Below are positions 26,028-34,264 of a stretch of DNA of 64,000 bases, in pieces. The translations under genes and the position numbers were made by a program. Each line of letters begins with the position of its first letter. Position 1 is the first letter of the stretch. Source of the stretch: Rhodobacter sp. (GTDB taxonomy: Bacteria; Pseudomonadota; Alphaproteobacteria; Rhodobacterales; Rhodobacteraceae); assembly GCA_020637515.1 (NCBI GenBank), contig JACKKG010000001.1, positions 372,001-436,000 on the forward strand. The letters run 5' to 3'. A model generated the notes under the pieces. It worked only from the letters and a program-made list of their open reading frames with translations. It made no database searches and had not been told where the DNA came from.

Positions 26028-26432
26028 ATGCCCCAAAGTCTTGCGCATGTCGCGCTGGTCGTCCGCGACTACGACGAAGCGATCGCGTTCTACTGCGACA
26101 CCCTCGGCTTTGACCTGGTCCAGGACACCCCCCAACCCGAGCAGAACAAACGCTGGGTGGTGGTAAAGCCCCGCGGGCCGGGCGCCAGCTCGCTCTTGCT
26201 GGCACGCGCCAACACGCCGGAACAGGCCGCCTTTGTCGGCAATCAGAGCGGCGGGCGCGTGTTCCTGTTCCTCAGGACCGACGATCTTTGGCGCGACTAC
26301 CACGATCTGAAGGCCAAGGGGGTGACCTTTGCGCGCGACCCGGTCGAGGCCCCCTATGGGATCGTCGCCGTGTTCCGCGACCTCTACGGCACGCTCTGGG
26401 ACCTGATCCAGTTCACGGACGGGCGGCCATGA
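26028..26432 (+). CDS. VOC superfamily (glyoxalase-like) protein
   Basis: A 134-residue protein of the vicinal oxygen chelate fold. It starts with LAHVALVVRDYDEAIAFYCDTLGF, where the His is a metal ligand in the family, and ends with GIVAVFRDLYGTLWDLIQF, where the usual metal-binding Glu position is occupied by a non-acidic residue. The two repeated beta-alpha-beta-beta modules are complete. Substrate unknown. Its stop overlaps the start of the SDR gene by four bases (ATGA), so the two likely form one functional pair. Confidence 0.88.
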   Translation: MPQSLAHVALVVRDYDEAIAFYCDTLGFDLVQDTPQPEQNKRWVVVKPRGPGASSLLLARANTPEQAAFVGNQSGGRVFLFLRTDDLWRDYHDLKAKGVTFARDPVEAPYGIVAVFRDLYGTLWDLIQFTDGRP

Positions 26433-27099
26433 TCCGCCCCCTGCACCCCACCGCATTGGTCACGGGCGGCAACCGCGGCATCGGCCGCGCCATCGCCGCC
26501 GGGCTGAAGGCACGCGGCTGCGCCGTCACGCTGGGCGCCCGCGATGAGGCCGCCGGTCGGCAGGCGGCCGCGGACCTGGGCACCGCCTTTGCCCGCATCG
26601 ACCTGCAAGACCCCGACAGCTATTTCGAGGCCGTCACCCGGGCGGGCGGTTTCGACATCCTGGTGAACAATGCCGGCGTGCTGTCCGACGCGTCGCTGCT
26701 CTCGCCAAGGTCGGATTTCGATCTGGCGATGGAGGTGATGGTGAACGCCCCTCTTGACCTGATCCGCCTGAATGTCCCGCATTGGCGGCGAAGCGGCTGG
26801 GGGCGGATCGTCAACCTGTCCTCCGGTTGGGGGCCCATGCCGAGGGGCTCGAGGGGCCCGGCGCCTACGGCATTGCCAAGGCCGCGCTGAACGCGCTGAC
26901 CCGGGCGCTGGTGCGCGACCTGCCGCCGGGGGTCAAGATCAACGCCGCCTGCCCCGGTTGGGTCGCCACGCGCATGGGCGGCGCCAATGCCCCACTGACC
27001 CCCGAGGACGGCGCCGACACGCCCCTGTGGCTGGCCACCCTGCCCGAGGACGGCCCGACCGGTGGATTCTACCGCCAGCGCCAGCCCATCCCCTGGTAA
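26429..27099 (+). pseudogene. Short-chain dehydrogenase/reductase gene with a -1 frameshift
   Basis: The gene encodes an SDR oxidoreductase: NAD(P)-binding TGGNRGIGRA near residues 11-20, NNAGV, a catalytic Ser in NLSSGWG, and the YGIAK catalytic Tyr/Lys motif. However, the reading frame breaks between Ser and Tyr: the first part reads in frame to about 26829 and then runs into nonsense, while the second part (from roughly 26835) continues in the frame one base earlier. The break lies in a GGGGG run (26829-26833); one additional G would restore a normal protein of about 223 residues. It could be a sequencing error in a homopolymer or a real inactivation. The start overlaps the VOC stop. Confidence 0.8.
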
Positions 27100-27127
27100 G
27101 CGCCCGCCCACCCCGCATCGCCACCGG

Positions 27128-27150
27128 ACCGCCCTTGAGGGGCGGTTTTT
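27128..27150 (+). terminator. Rho-independent terminator after the SDR gene
   Basis: A seven-base-pair stem ACCGCCC / GGGCGGT with loop TTGAG is followed directly by TTTTT. It ends the VOC-SDR transcript before the LysR-type gene. Confidence 0.75.
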
Positions 27151-27232
27151 CTTTGCTCCAAGGGGAAGTTTCGATTGCCTGACCTATTATTCTTAGGGTA
27201 AGAAATTTTGAGGCAAGAAATCTACAGGCAAA

Positions 27233-28117
27233 ATGGCCGCCCAGCCACCGCGACCGAAATTGCCGCCGCTTTCCGCGTTGCGTGCATTCGAGGCCGCGGG
27301 AAGGCTGGGCGGCTTCGCCCCCGCCGCCCAGGAATTGGGCGTGACGCCGGGGGCCGTGACCGCGCATCTCAAAACCCTGGAATCGGCGCTGGGCGTCGTG
27401 CTGTTCGACCGCCACCACCGTGGCGTGGCGCTGACCGATCTGGGTGCGCGGGTGCTGCCCGAGTTCACCGAGGCATTTCGCGCCCTGGAAACCGCCGTGC
27501 ACCGGCTCGAAGCGGAAGCCGCGCCGGGGCTGGTGCGGATCGCGACCACGGGAGACCTGGCCCAGCTGTGGCTTTCGCCCAGGCTGGCGGCGCTGCGGGC
27601 GCAGGGGTTGACCGTGATCCCGCAACCCGCGGCCGCGCCGGACGCCGCGCGCGGCACCGCCGACCTGGCGCTGTTCCCGCGCCCGACCGCCCCCCCGGCC
27701 GGCGCCCAGACCAGCCCCCCGATCGGGCGAAACCTCGCCGCGCCCCTGATCGCCGTTGCGGCCCCGTCACTGCCGCTGGGCCCCGACCCGGCCACGATCG
27801 CCCCGGCCCACACCCTGATCCTGTCCGGCCCACTGGGCAACTGGACCCGTTGGGCCGACGCGGCCGGCATGCCAGGGTTTCAGCCGCGCGGCCCGGTGCT
27901 CAGCCTGGCCGCGCTGGCGGTCGAGGAAGCGGCGAACGGCGCGGGCGTGTTGGTCATCGCGCGCCCTCTGGTGGAACAGGCGCTGGGCACCGGCCGGCTG
28001 ATCGACCCGTTCGGCATCGCCGCACCGTCAGGCCAGTGCCTCGCGCTCTGGCCGCTGCGGCCGGCCGGGCCCGACAGCGCCGCAGCGAGGGTCCTGGCAG
28101 CCCTGATGGGTGACTGA
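27233..28117 (+). CDS. LysR-family transcriptional regulator (GcvA-like)
   Basis: A 294-residue LysR-type regulator. The N-terminal helix-turn-helix is clear: LSALRAFEAAGRLGGFAPAA followed by QELGVTPGAVTAHLKTLESALG, with FDRHHRGVALTDLG as the wing, typical of the GcvA subgroup. The effector domain is shortened and alanine/proline-rich in its middle but keeps the two-lobe pattern (IARPLVEQALGTGRLIDPF near the end). Target genes are not obvious; it has its own AT-rich upstream region after the terminator, and no gene is divergent from it. Confidence 0.9.
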   Translation: MAAQPPRPKLPPLSALRAFEAAGRLGGFAPAAQELGVTPGAVTAHLKTLESALGVVLFDRHHRGVALTDLGARVLPEFTEAFRALETAVHRLEAEAAPGLVRIATTGDLAQLWLSPRLAALRAQGLTVIPQPAAAPDAARGTADLALFPRPTAPPAGAQTSPPIGRNLAAPLIAVAAPSLPLGPDPATIAPAHTLILSGPLGNWTRWADAAGMPGFQPRGPVLSLAALAVEEAANGAGVLVIARPLVEQALGTGRLIDPFGIAAPSGQCLALWPLRPAGPDSAAARVLAALMGD

Positions 28118-28225
28118 CCGGGCGCGGGTTTCGCCCTCGGCCGGAAGCATTCCATGCTTCAGCCCTCGGGCGACCGGGCGCGCGGGCTGAAGCCCGCGCG
28201 CAAGGGGGCGCTGCCCCCTCTTCGC

Positions 28226-28262
28226 TGCGCGAATTCACCCCCGGGATATTTGGGGCACAAAG
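28226..28262 (-). repeat. AAATATCCCGGGGGT box (copy 1)
   Basis: On the minus strand the segment reads CTTTGTGCC, two variable bases, then AAATATCCCGGGGGT. A near-identical box on the plus strand lies at 52653-52682. Looser forms (CTTG..GAAATACGC) occur near 45084 and 56480. All sit in intergenic DNA next to GC hairpins. Confidence 0.6.
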
Positions 28263-28299
28263 ACGGGCAAAGTCCGCACCTGGGCCGGAACAGGGCGCG

Positions 28300-28366
28300 G
28301 GGATTTTCAAGGGGTCCCGCGGACCCCTTGAAGCGGGGGGTTTGGGGGGCAGCCGCCCCCCAAGCC
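28300..28366 (+). repeat. Double-hairpin intergenic element, copy B
   Basis: Begins GGGGATTTTCAAGGGG, forms a first hairpin (AAGGGGTCC / GGACCCCTT), then TGAAGCGGGGGGTTT and a second hairpin GGGGGGC...GCCCCCC. Copy C at 32973-33038 shares the full plan and most bases. It lies between the convergent LysR and dapA genes. The rest of the 253-base gap holds another GC-rich inverted repeat at about 28176-28215 and box copy 1. Confidence 0.75.
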
Positions 28367-28370
28367 TCGT

Positions 28371-29246
28371 TCAGTTCAGCAAGCCTGCGTGACGCAGCGC
28401 CGCGTCGATGGCCCCGGCCACCGGCGCGCTGACGCCCACCAGCGGCAGGCGCACGTCGTCGCGGCACAGGCCCAGGCGCGCCATCGCGTATTTCGCGCCG
28501 GCCACGCCCGGCTCGAGGAAGATCGCCGTGTGCAGCGGCATCAGCCGGTCCTGATAGTCCAGCGCCGACGCGAAATCGCCGCGCAGCGTGGCCTCCTGGA
28601 ATTCGGCGCACAGGCGCGGCGCGACATTCGCCGTGACGGAAATGCAACCAACGCCGCCATGGGCGTTGAAGCCCAGCGCGGTTGCGTCCTCGCCCGAAAG
28701 CTGGACAAAATCGCGCCCGCAGGTCTGGCGCTGCTGGCTGACGCGCTCGATCTTGCCGGTGGCGTCCTTGACGCCGACGATCCGCGGCAGTGCGGCCAGT
28801 TCGCCCATCGTTTCGGGCGTCATGTCGATGACCGAGCGTCCGGGGATGTTGTAGATCACGATCGGCAGGCTGCTGGCCTCGTGCAGCGCGCGATAATGCG
28901 CGAGCAGGCCCGCCTGCGTCGGTTTGTTGTAGTAGGGCGTCACCACCAGGGCGGCGTCGGCACCGACCTTTTCGGCGTGCCGGATCAGGCGGATGGCCTC
29001 GACGGTATTGTTCGAACCCGCCCCGGCGATCACCGGAACGCGGCCCTTCACGGCCTTGACCACCGCCTCGACGACGGCCTCGTGCTCGTCATGCGTCAGC
29101 GTCGGGCTTTCGCCCGTGGTCCCCACCGGGACCAGCCCGTGGCTGCCCTCGGCGATATGCCATTCGACCAACGATTCGAGCGCCTCGAAATCCACCGCCC
29201 CGTCGCGGAACGGCGTGATCAGAGCGGGTAGCGATCCCCGGAACAT
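28371..29246 (-). CDS. dapA: 4-hydroxy-tetrahydrodipicolinate synthase
   Basis: Condenses pyruvate with aspartate semialdehyde in lysine/diaminopimelate synthesis, cytoplasmic. The 291-residue TIM-barrel shows GTTGES (Thr43, Thr44), Tyr106, YNIPGRS (Tyr132, Arg137) and the Schiff-base Lys160 in VGVKDATG, all matching true DapA. I chose the third of three nearby ATGs (29246, MFRGSLPAL), because GGAG lies six bases upstream and the length is then the family standard. It is the last gene of a minus-strand group with the beta-keto acid cleavage enzyme and a symporter. Confidence 0.94.
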   Translation of the reverse strand: MFRGSLPALITPFRDGAVDFEALESLVEWHIAEGSHGLVPVGTTGESPTLTHDEHEAVVEAVVKAVKGRVPVIAGAGSNNTVEAIRLIRHAEKVGADAALVVTPYYNKPTQAGLLAHYRALHEASSLPIVIYNIPGRSVIDMTPETMGELAALPRIVGVKDATGKIERVSQQRQTCGRDFVQLSGEDATALGFNAHGGVGCISVTANVAPRLCAEFQEATLRGDFASALDYQDRLMPLHTAIFLEPGVAGAKYAMARLGLCRDDVRLPLVGVSAPVAGAIDAALRHAGLLN

Positions 29247-29335
29247 CCTCATCTCCATATCGGCGCCGCGCGCGGGTGGGTCCCTGCGCGCATATCCAAG
29301 CCGGATAGACGCTTACCCCACGGTTTTCAAGGCCG

Positions 29336-30268
29336 TCAGAACGCCACCTGATCGCCACCCTTGAGGTCCAGGATCTCGCGGGCCTCGTCCGGGGTGGCAA
29401 CGGCATGACCGAGATCCTCGATGATCCGGCGGATCTTGGCGACCTGCTGGGCGTTCGACGTGGCCAGCTCGCCGCGCGAGATGAACAGGCTGTCCTCCAG
29501 CCCCACGCGCACATGCCCGCCCATCTGGCTGGCCGTCACCGCCAGCGGAATCTGCGCCGCGCCGGCCGCCAGGACCGACCAGCGATACTGGTCGCCGAAC
29601 AGCTTGTCGGCGGTGCGCTTGAGAAACACCAGGTTGTCCACGTCGGCGCCGATCCCGCCCAGAATCCCCAGCACGAACTGCAAGAACACCGGCGCGCGGA
29701 AATGCCCCTGATCCATCATGAATTTCAGGTTGTAGAGATGGCCGACATCGTAGATCTCGTGCTCGAACTTGATCCGGTGCGGCGCAAGCGTTTCGGCGGC
29801 TTCCTTGATGTCCTTGAACGTGTTGCGAAAAATGTTCCCCTCGGACCCTGCGACATAGGGCTGCTCCCAGTCAAACTTCCACGCCTGGTAGCGGTCGGCC
29901 AGCCCGTGGAAGCTGAAATTCAGCGACCCCATGTTCATCGAGCACATTTCGGGCGAAAAGGTCCTGGCGGGGGCGATCCGGTCCTGGATCGTCGCGGTCA
30001 GCGACCCCCCGGTCGAGATGTTCACCACCGCGTCCGTCGCCTGCCGGATCCGCGCCAGGAACGGCGCGAAATCGGCCGGGTCGATCGACGGCGCCCCGGT
30101 GGCATCGTCGCGCGCGTGCAGATGCAGGATCGCCGCCCCGGCCTCGGCAGCCGCGATCGCCTGCGTGGCGATCTGGTCGCTGGTGCAGGGCAGCGCGTCC
30201 GACATCGTCGGCGTATGGATCGCACCGGTCACAGCGCAGGTGATGATGGTCGTCGGCTTTCTGGCCAT
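29336..30268 (-). CDS. 3-keto-5-aminohexanoate cleavage-family enzyme (BKACE)
   Basis: A 310-residue zinc-dependent TIM-barrel enzyme of the BKACE/DUF849 family, which uses acetyl-CoA to cleave beta-keto acids into acetoacetate and a new CoA ester. Metal ligands are seen in ILHLHARD (His49, His51) and a downstream conserved Glu in the EHEIYDVGHLYN block. The member studied first acts in lysine fermentation; others act on dehydrocarnitine or related compounds. Substrate here is not determined. ATG at 30268 follows AAGGA. Lies between a symporter gene and dapA on the same strand. Confidence 0.88.
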   Translation of the reverse strand: MARKPTTIITCAVTGAIHTPTMSDALPCTSDQIATQAIAAAEAGAAILHLHARDDATGAPSIDPADFAPFLARIRQATDAVVNISTGGSLTATIQDRIAPARTFSPEMCSMNMGSLNFSFHGLADRYQAWKFDWEQPYVAGSEGNIFRNTFKDIKEAAETLAPHRIKFEHEIYDVGHLYNLKFMMDQGHFRAPVFLQFVLGILGGIGADVDNLVFLKRTADKLFGDQYRWSVLAAGAAQIPLAVTASQMGGHVRVGLEDSLFISRGELATSNAQQVAKIRRIIEDLGHAVATPDEAREILDLKGGDQVAF

Positions 30269-30375
30269 GGCGGACGGTCCTTTCGATAGACGCGCCATGA
30301 TTGTCCCAAGCCCGCCCGCAATCAAGACCACGTCCGCGCCGGACGGGCATTATTGCCCGCCCGGTCGCCGGCCGT

Positions 30376-31836
30376 TCACCAGGCACCGACCCGGTCGAGG
30401 TCCGCGCGCAGGTCGAAATCCAGCGCCTGGGCCCGCGGCCGCGTCAGCACCGAGACCAGCACGAACAGGCCCAGGCTGGCCCCGCCCACGCTGAGCGCCA
30501 GCACCGGGTTGAACACGCTCACGCCCCGGATCATCGCCATCCACACCGCCAGCGCCGCGCCCCCGCCGATGGACGCCAGCGCCCCCGCCGCCGTGCCGCG
30601 CCGCCAGAAGAACGCCCCGATCGTCGCCGGAACCGTCACCATCAGCCCCGCGGCCGACAGCGCCGCCAACTGATCGACGATCTGCGCCTTTTGCACCGCG
30701 AACAGGCTGGCGAACAGCACGACCAGGATCACCACAACGCGCCCCGCCAGGATCTGCGCCCCGGGTTGGGCGCGCCGCATCAGGTCGCGCGCGACCATCG
30801 CCCCCAGCGTCAACGCAATGGAATCGAGGGTCGAGACCGCGGCGGCCAGGATCCCCAGCACCAGTAGCACCGCCACCCAGGCCGGGATCGCCCCCGAGGT
30901 CAGCAACGCCGGCGTCGCGGCGGCCGAATTCTCCAGCCCCGGCGCCAATTGCAGCGCGGCAAAGCCCCAGGTCACCGCGATCAGCGTGAACGCCAGGCCA
31001 AAGCCCAGCACCCACAGGATCATGCGCCGCATCGCCGCCATGTCCTTCAGGATGAACAGCCGCTGGCTGACCTGCGGGTTCGAAATCGCGAAAAAGAACC
31101 ACGGCAGCGACAGCGCCACAAAGGTGCCCAGGCTCCACAGCCCGGGCCCGGGCACGCCCAGCCGTTCGCCCTGCGCCTCGGCGACGCCGCCGGCAAAGGC
31201 ACCCCAGCCGCCCAGCGCCGCCACCGCGAACAGGATCGCCAGCAGCGCCGAGCCCAGCATCACCACCGCCTGCACCGCATCCGTCCACGCGACCGAGCGG
31301 ATCCCCGCGACCAGCGTCCAGACCGCCGCCAGCAAGGCACCTGTCGCCACCGCCTGCACCAGCGTGATCTCGCCGCCGGTGACGCCCGACAGCAGCAGGC
31401 CGATCCCGGCCATCTGCGTGGTGCAATAGGGCATCAGGAACACCAGCGCGACCAGCGCCGCCAGCCGCGCCACCCAGGGGCTGCCGTAGCGTGCGCCCAG
31501 CATCTCGGCCGGCGAGATGAAGCCCCAGCGCCGCGCCGCCAACCAGAAGCGCGGCGCAAAGATCACCAGCAGGCCCAGACCCGCGAAATAGATCAGTTCG
31601 AACCCCAGCGCGCCGATCCCGCCGCGATAGGTCAGCCCCGTCAGCACCACCAGCATGAAGGCCGAATAGGTCGTCGCGGCATAGCTCAGGCCCGCGACCA
31701 CACCGCCGAACGCGCGCCCGCCCAGGTAGTAATCCTCGGCCGTGCCGGTGTTGGCCCGCGCCGCGCGCCAGGCCAGCAGCAGGCCCAACCCGGCAAAGAC
31801 GGCGATCGCCGTCCAGATCGTCGTTGGCGCCAGCAT
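30376..31836 (-). CDS. Sodium:solute symporter (SSS family)
   Basis: A 486-residue membrane transporter of the sodium/solute symporter family, with about 13 hydrophobic segments and family motifs: EDYYLGGRAFGGVVAGLSYAAT near 34-55, ISPAEMLGARYG, and the AVSTLDSIALTLGAMVARDL block in the middle helices near the Na+ site. Substrate is not visible from sequence. Its ATG shares one base with the stop of a 62-residue membrane protein (TGATG), suggesting a two-component permease. The BKACE gene follows after 107 bases, so the transported compound may be a BKACE substrate. Confidence 0.9.
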   Translation of the reverse strand: MLAPTTIWTAIAVFAGLGLLLAWRAARANTGTAEDYYLGGRAFGGVVAGLSYAATTYSAFMLVVLTGLTYRGGIGALGFELIYFAGLGLLVIFAPRFWLAARRWGFISPAEMLGARYGSPWVARLAALVALVFLMPYCTTQMAGIGLLLSGVTGGEITLVQAVATGALLAAVWTLVAGIRSVAWTDAVQAVVMLGSALLAILFAVAALGGWGAFAGGVAEAQGERLGVPGPGLWSLGTFVALSLPWFFFAISNPQVSQRLFILKDMAAMRRMILWVLGFGLAFTLIAVTWGFAALQLAPGLENSAAATPALLTSGAIPAWVAVLLVLGILAAAVSTLDSIALTLGAMVARDLMRRAQPGAQILAGRVVVILVVLFASLFAVQKAQIVDQLAALSAAGLMVTVPATIGAFFWRRGTAAGALASIGGGAALAVWMAMIRGVSVFNPVLALSVGGASLGLFVLVSVLTRPRAQALDFDLRADLDRVGAW

Positions 31837-32024
31837 CACGCGTCCCTCCAGCCACGAATGCCCAGCGCGATCAGCACGATCACCGCCAGACCAAAGGCGC
31901 CCCAGAACCCGGCGACCGCCCAGCCCTGCCCCCCTGCCAGCACGCCATAGGGCACCGCCACGCCCGCCAGGACCAGAAGCGCCAGCGCCCCCAGCCACAG
32001 CCCGAACCCGCCTCGCTTCGCCAT
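31836..32024 (-). CDS. Small two-helix membrane protein coupled to the symporter
   Basis: A 62-residue protein with two membrane helices (about 8-30 and 37-56) and a short basic C-terminus (GIRGWRDA). I do not recognise a named family, but tiny two-helix partners encoded just before SSS transporters are known (for example YhdT before PanF). A GGAGGGG site precedes the ATG at 32024, and its stop overlaps the symporter start. Size, topology and coupling argue it is a real gene. Confidence 0.75.
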   Translation of the reverse strand: MAKRGGFGLWLGALALLVLAGVAVPYGVLAGGQGWAVAGFWGAFGLAVIVLIALGIRGWRDA

Positions 32025-32107
32025 CGTGCACCCCTCCTCGGCCGCAAAGGAAGGGGGCCGTGTAGGACGCGCCGGCCAACCACGCAAGGGGAAAAGACCT
32101 CTAACCC

Positions 32108-32135
32108 TTGTTTTTGCAGCATTTTTTACTATACG
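32108..32135 (+). promoter_or_regulatory. Possible hisA promoter
   Basis: The AT-rich centre of the divergent gap contains TTGTTT, a 16-base spacer and TATACG on the plus strand, giving a transcript start about 75 bases before hisA. The same AT-rich stretch may serve the minus-strand symporter group. Confidence 0.35.
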
Positions 32136-32218
32136 GTCAAGCAACTGCCGGGTGCGAACGGGATTTGCATCCGCGCGGGCGGGGCGCTAAACCCCGGCTG
32201 ACCAGACCGGAGCACAGC

Positions 32219-32941
32219 ATGATCCTTTATCCCGCGATCGACCTCAAGGACGGCCAGTGCGTCCGCCTCTACAAGGGCGCGATGGACCAGGCGACGGTCT
32301 TCAACGACGACCCGGCGGCGCAGGCGGCGGCCTTTGCCGCGCAAGGCGCCGAATGGCTGCACCTGGTGGACCTGAACGGCGCCTTTGCCGGAAAGCCGGT
32401 GAACGCCGGCGCGGTCGACTCGATCCTGAAATCCGTCGCCCTGCCCTGCCAGCTGGGCGGTGGCATCCGTGACATGGCCACGATCGAAACCTGGCTGGCC
32501 AAGGGCCTGCGCCGGGTGATCCTGGGCACCGTGGCAGTGGAAAATCCGACCCTGGTGCGCGAGGCCGCGCGCGCCTTTCCCGGGCAGGTCGCGGTCGGCA
32601 TCGACGCCCGCCAGGGCCGCGTCGCCACCAAGGGCTGGGCCGAGGAAACCGATGTCATGGTCACCGATCTGGCCCGCGCGTTCGAGGACGCAGGCGTGGC
32701 AGCGATCGTCTATACCGACATCGACCGCGACGGCGCCATGCAGGGACCGAACGTCGGCGCGACAGCGGCCCTGGCCCGCGCCACCACGATCCCGGTGATC
32801 GCCTCGGGCGGGGTCTCGTCGCTGGCCGATCTCGTCGCGCTCCGGGATTGCGGCGCGCCGCTGGACGGCGCCATCTCTGGCCGCGCGCTTTATGACGGAA
32901 AACTCGATCTGGGCCAGGCGCTGCGCGCGCTCAAGGCCTGA
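32219..32941 (+). CDS. hisA: Phosphoribosylformimino-AICAR ribotide isomerase-type protein
   Basis: HisA isomerises ProFAR to PRFAR in histidine synthesis. The 240-residue beta/alpha barrel begins MILYPAIDLKDGQCVRLYKG with catalytic Asp8, has the phosphate-binding LGGGIRDMATIE and ASGGVSSLADL loops, and the second catalytic Asp129 in GIDARQG, followed by YTDIDRDGAMQGPN. Length is standard. CGGAG precedes the ATG. It stands apart from hisC at 44 kb and no other his gene is in the window; in Rhodobacterales hisA is often in a hisHAF group, so this copy being alone is mildly unusual. Confidence 0.92.
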   Translation: MILYPAIDLKDGQCVRLYKGAMDQATVFNDDPAAQAAAFAAQGAEWLHLVDLNGAFAGKPVNAGAVDSILKSVALPCQLGGGIRDMATIETWLAKGLRRVILGTVAVENPTLVREAARAFPGQVAVGIDARQGRVATKGWAEETDVMVTDLARAFEDAGVAAIVYTDIDRDGAMQGPNVGATAALARATTIPVIASGGVSSLADLVALRDCGAPLDGAISGRALYDGKLDLGQALRALKA

Positions 32942-32972
32942 GCCCGGGCCCTCGGTCTGGCCGCGGCGCGCA

Positions 32973-33038
32973 CGGGGATTTTCAAGGGGGGCGTGCCCCC
33001 CTTGAAGCAGGGGGTGCGGGGGGCGGCAGCCCCCCGCC
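32973..33038 (+). repeat. Double-hairpin intergenic element, copy C
   Basis: Starts GGGGATTTTCAAGGGGGG with a first hairpin (AAGGGGGGC / GCCCCCCTT), then TGAAGCAGGGGGTGCG and a second hairpin GGGGGGC...GCCCCCC. Nearly the same as copy B. It follows hisA by about 30 bases and can act as its terminator. Confidence 0.75.
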
Positions 33039-33102
33039 TTTCGCTGACCCTTTCGTGACCCGAAAGGCGGCAGATATGCGCCGAACAGCCCCCCTGGGGG
33101 CC

Positions 33103-33132
33103 TTTACGGCACGGCCCCGGCAGGCCTATAAG
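33103..33132 (+). promoter_or_regulatory. Probable promoter of the mreB-rodA operon
   Basis: TTTACG, an 18-base spacer and TATAAG lie 63 bases before the mreB ATG, in a stretch not occupied by the repeat element. This fits a housekeeping sigma-70 promoter for the cell-elongation cluster. Confidence 0.5.
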
Positions 33133-33194
33133 GGCCGCGCCACGCCCCCGCCCTGACCCGCAGGGACCTTCCATACTTTCAGGATGATCGCCAC

Positions 33195-34232
33195 ATGTTT
33201 GGACTGACAGGCCTCTTTTCGTCGGATATGGCGATCGACCTCGGAACGGCGAACACCCTGGTCTACGTCAAGGGCCGGGGCATCATCCTGAATGAACCCT
33301 CGGTCGTCGCCTATCACGTCAAGGACGGGCGCAAGCAGGTGCTCGCCGTCGGCGAGGATGCCAAGCTGATGCTCGGCCGCACCCCCGGCTCGATCGAGGC
33401 GATCCGCCCCATGCGCGACGGCGTCATCGCCGATTTCGACGTGGCCGAGGAAATGATCAAGCATTTCATCCGCAAGGTGCACAAACGCTCGACCTTTTCC
33501 AAGCCCAAGGTCATCGTCTGCGTCCCCTATGGCGCCACGCCCGTTGAAAAGCGCGCGATCCGCCAGTCCGTGCTGTCTGCCGGCGCGCGCCGCGCGGGGC
33601 TGATTTCCGAGCCCATCGCCGCCGCGATTGGCGCGGGCATGCCGATCACCGATCCCACCGGTTCGATGGTGGTCGATATCGGCGGCGGCACGACCGAGGT
33701 CGCGGTTCTGTCCCTGGGCGACATCGTCTATGCGCGCTCGGTCCGCGTCGGCGGCGACCGTATGGACGAAGCGATCATCAGCTACCTGCGCCGCCACCAG
33801 AACCTGCTGATCGGCGAATCCACCGCCGAGCGGATCAAGACCACCATCGGCACCGCCCGGATGCCCGATGACGGGCGCGGCAAGGTCATGCAGATCCGCG
33901 GCCGCGACCTGCTGAACGGCGTGCCCAAGGAAATCGAGATCACCCAGGGCCAGGTGGCCGAGGCACTGTCGGAAACCGTGCAGACGATCTGCGAGGCGGT
34001 GATGATCGCGCTGGAAACCACGCCCCCCGACCTGGCCGCCGACATCGTGGACCGCGGCGTCATGCTGACCGGCGGCGGTGCGCTTCTGGGCGATCTGGAC
34101 CTGGCGCTGCGCGAGCAGACGGGCCTCATCATCACCGTCGCCGACCAGTCGCTGAACTGCGTTGCCCTGGGCACCGGCAAGGCACTGGAATACGAAAAGC
34201 AACTGCGTCACGCCATCGACTACGAAAGCTGA
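33195..34232 (+). CDS. mreB: Rod shape-determining protein MreB
   Basis: Bacterial actin that organises lateral wall synthesis at the inner membrane. The 345-residue protein has the actin-fold phosphate loop DLGTANTLVYVKGRG (13-27), the VVDIGGGTTEVAVLSLG second phosphate motif, the adenosine region GGGALLGDLDLAL, and an N-terminal hydrophobic FGLTGLFSSDMA patch for membrane binding. Length is normal. It leads the mreB-mreC-mreD-mrdA-rodA cluster. Confidence 0.98.
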   Translation: MFGLTGLFSSDMAIDLGTANTLVYVKGRGIILNEPSVVAYHVKDGRKQVLAVGEDAKLMLGRTPGSIEAIRPMRDGVIADFDVAEEMIKHFIRKVHKRSTFSKPKVIVCVPYGATPVEKRAIRQSVLSAGARRAGLISEPIAAAIGAGMPITDPTGSMVVDIGGGTTEVAVLSLGDIVYARSVRVGGDRMDEAIISYLRRHQNLLIGESTAERIKTTIGTARMPDDGRGKVMQIRGRDLLNGVPKEIEITQGQVAEALSETVQTICEAVMIALETTPPDLAADIVDRGVMLTGGGALLGDLDLALREQTGLIITVADQSLNCVALGTGKALEYEKQLRHAIDYES

Positions 34233-34264
34233 CGCCCTTCCCGCCCCTGTGAAGAGGGATCGCC

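Noticed and set aside
28118..28370. CRISPR-like or insertion-sequence remnant in the LysR-dapA gap
   Set aside because: Repeats are inverted hairpins without regular spacers, and there is no transposase or target-site duplication.
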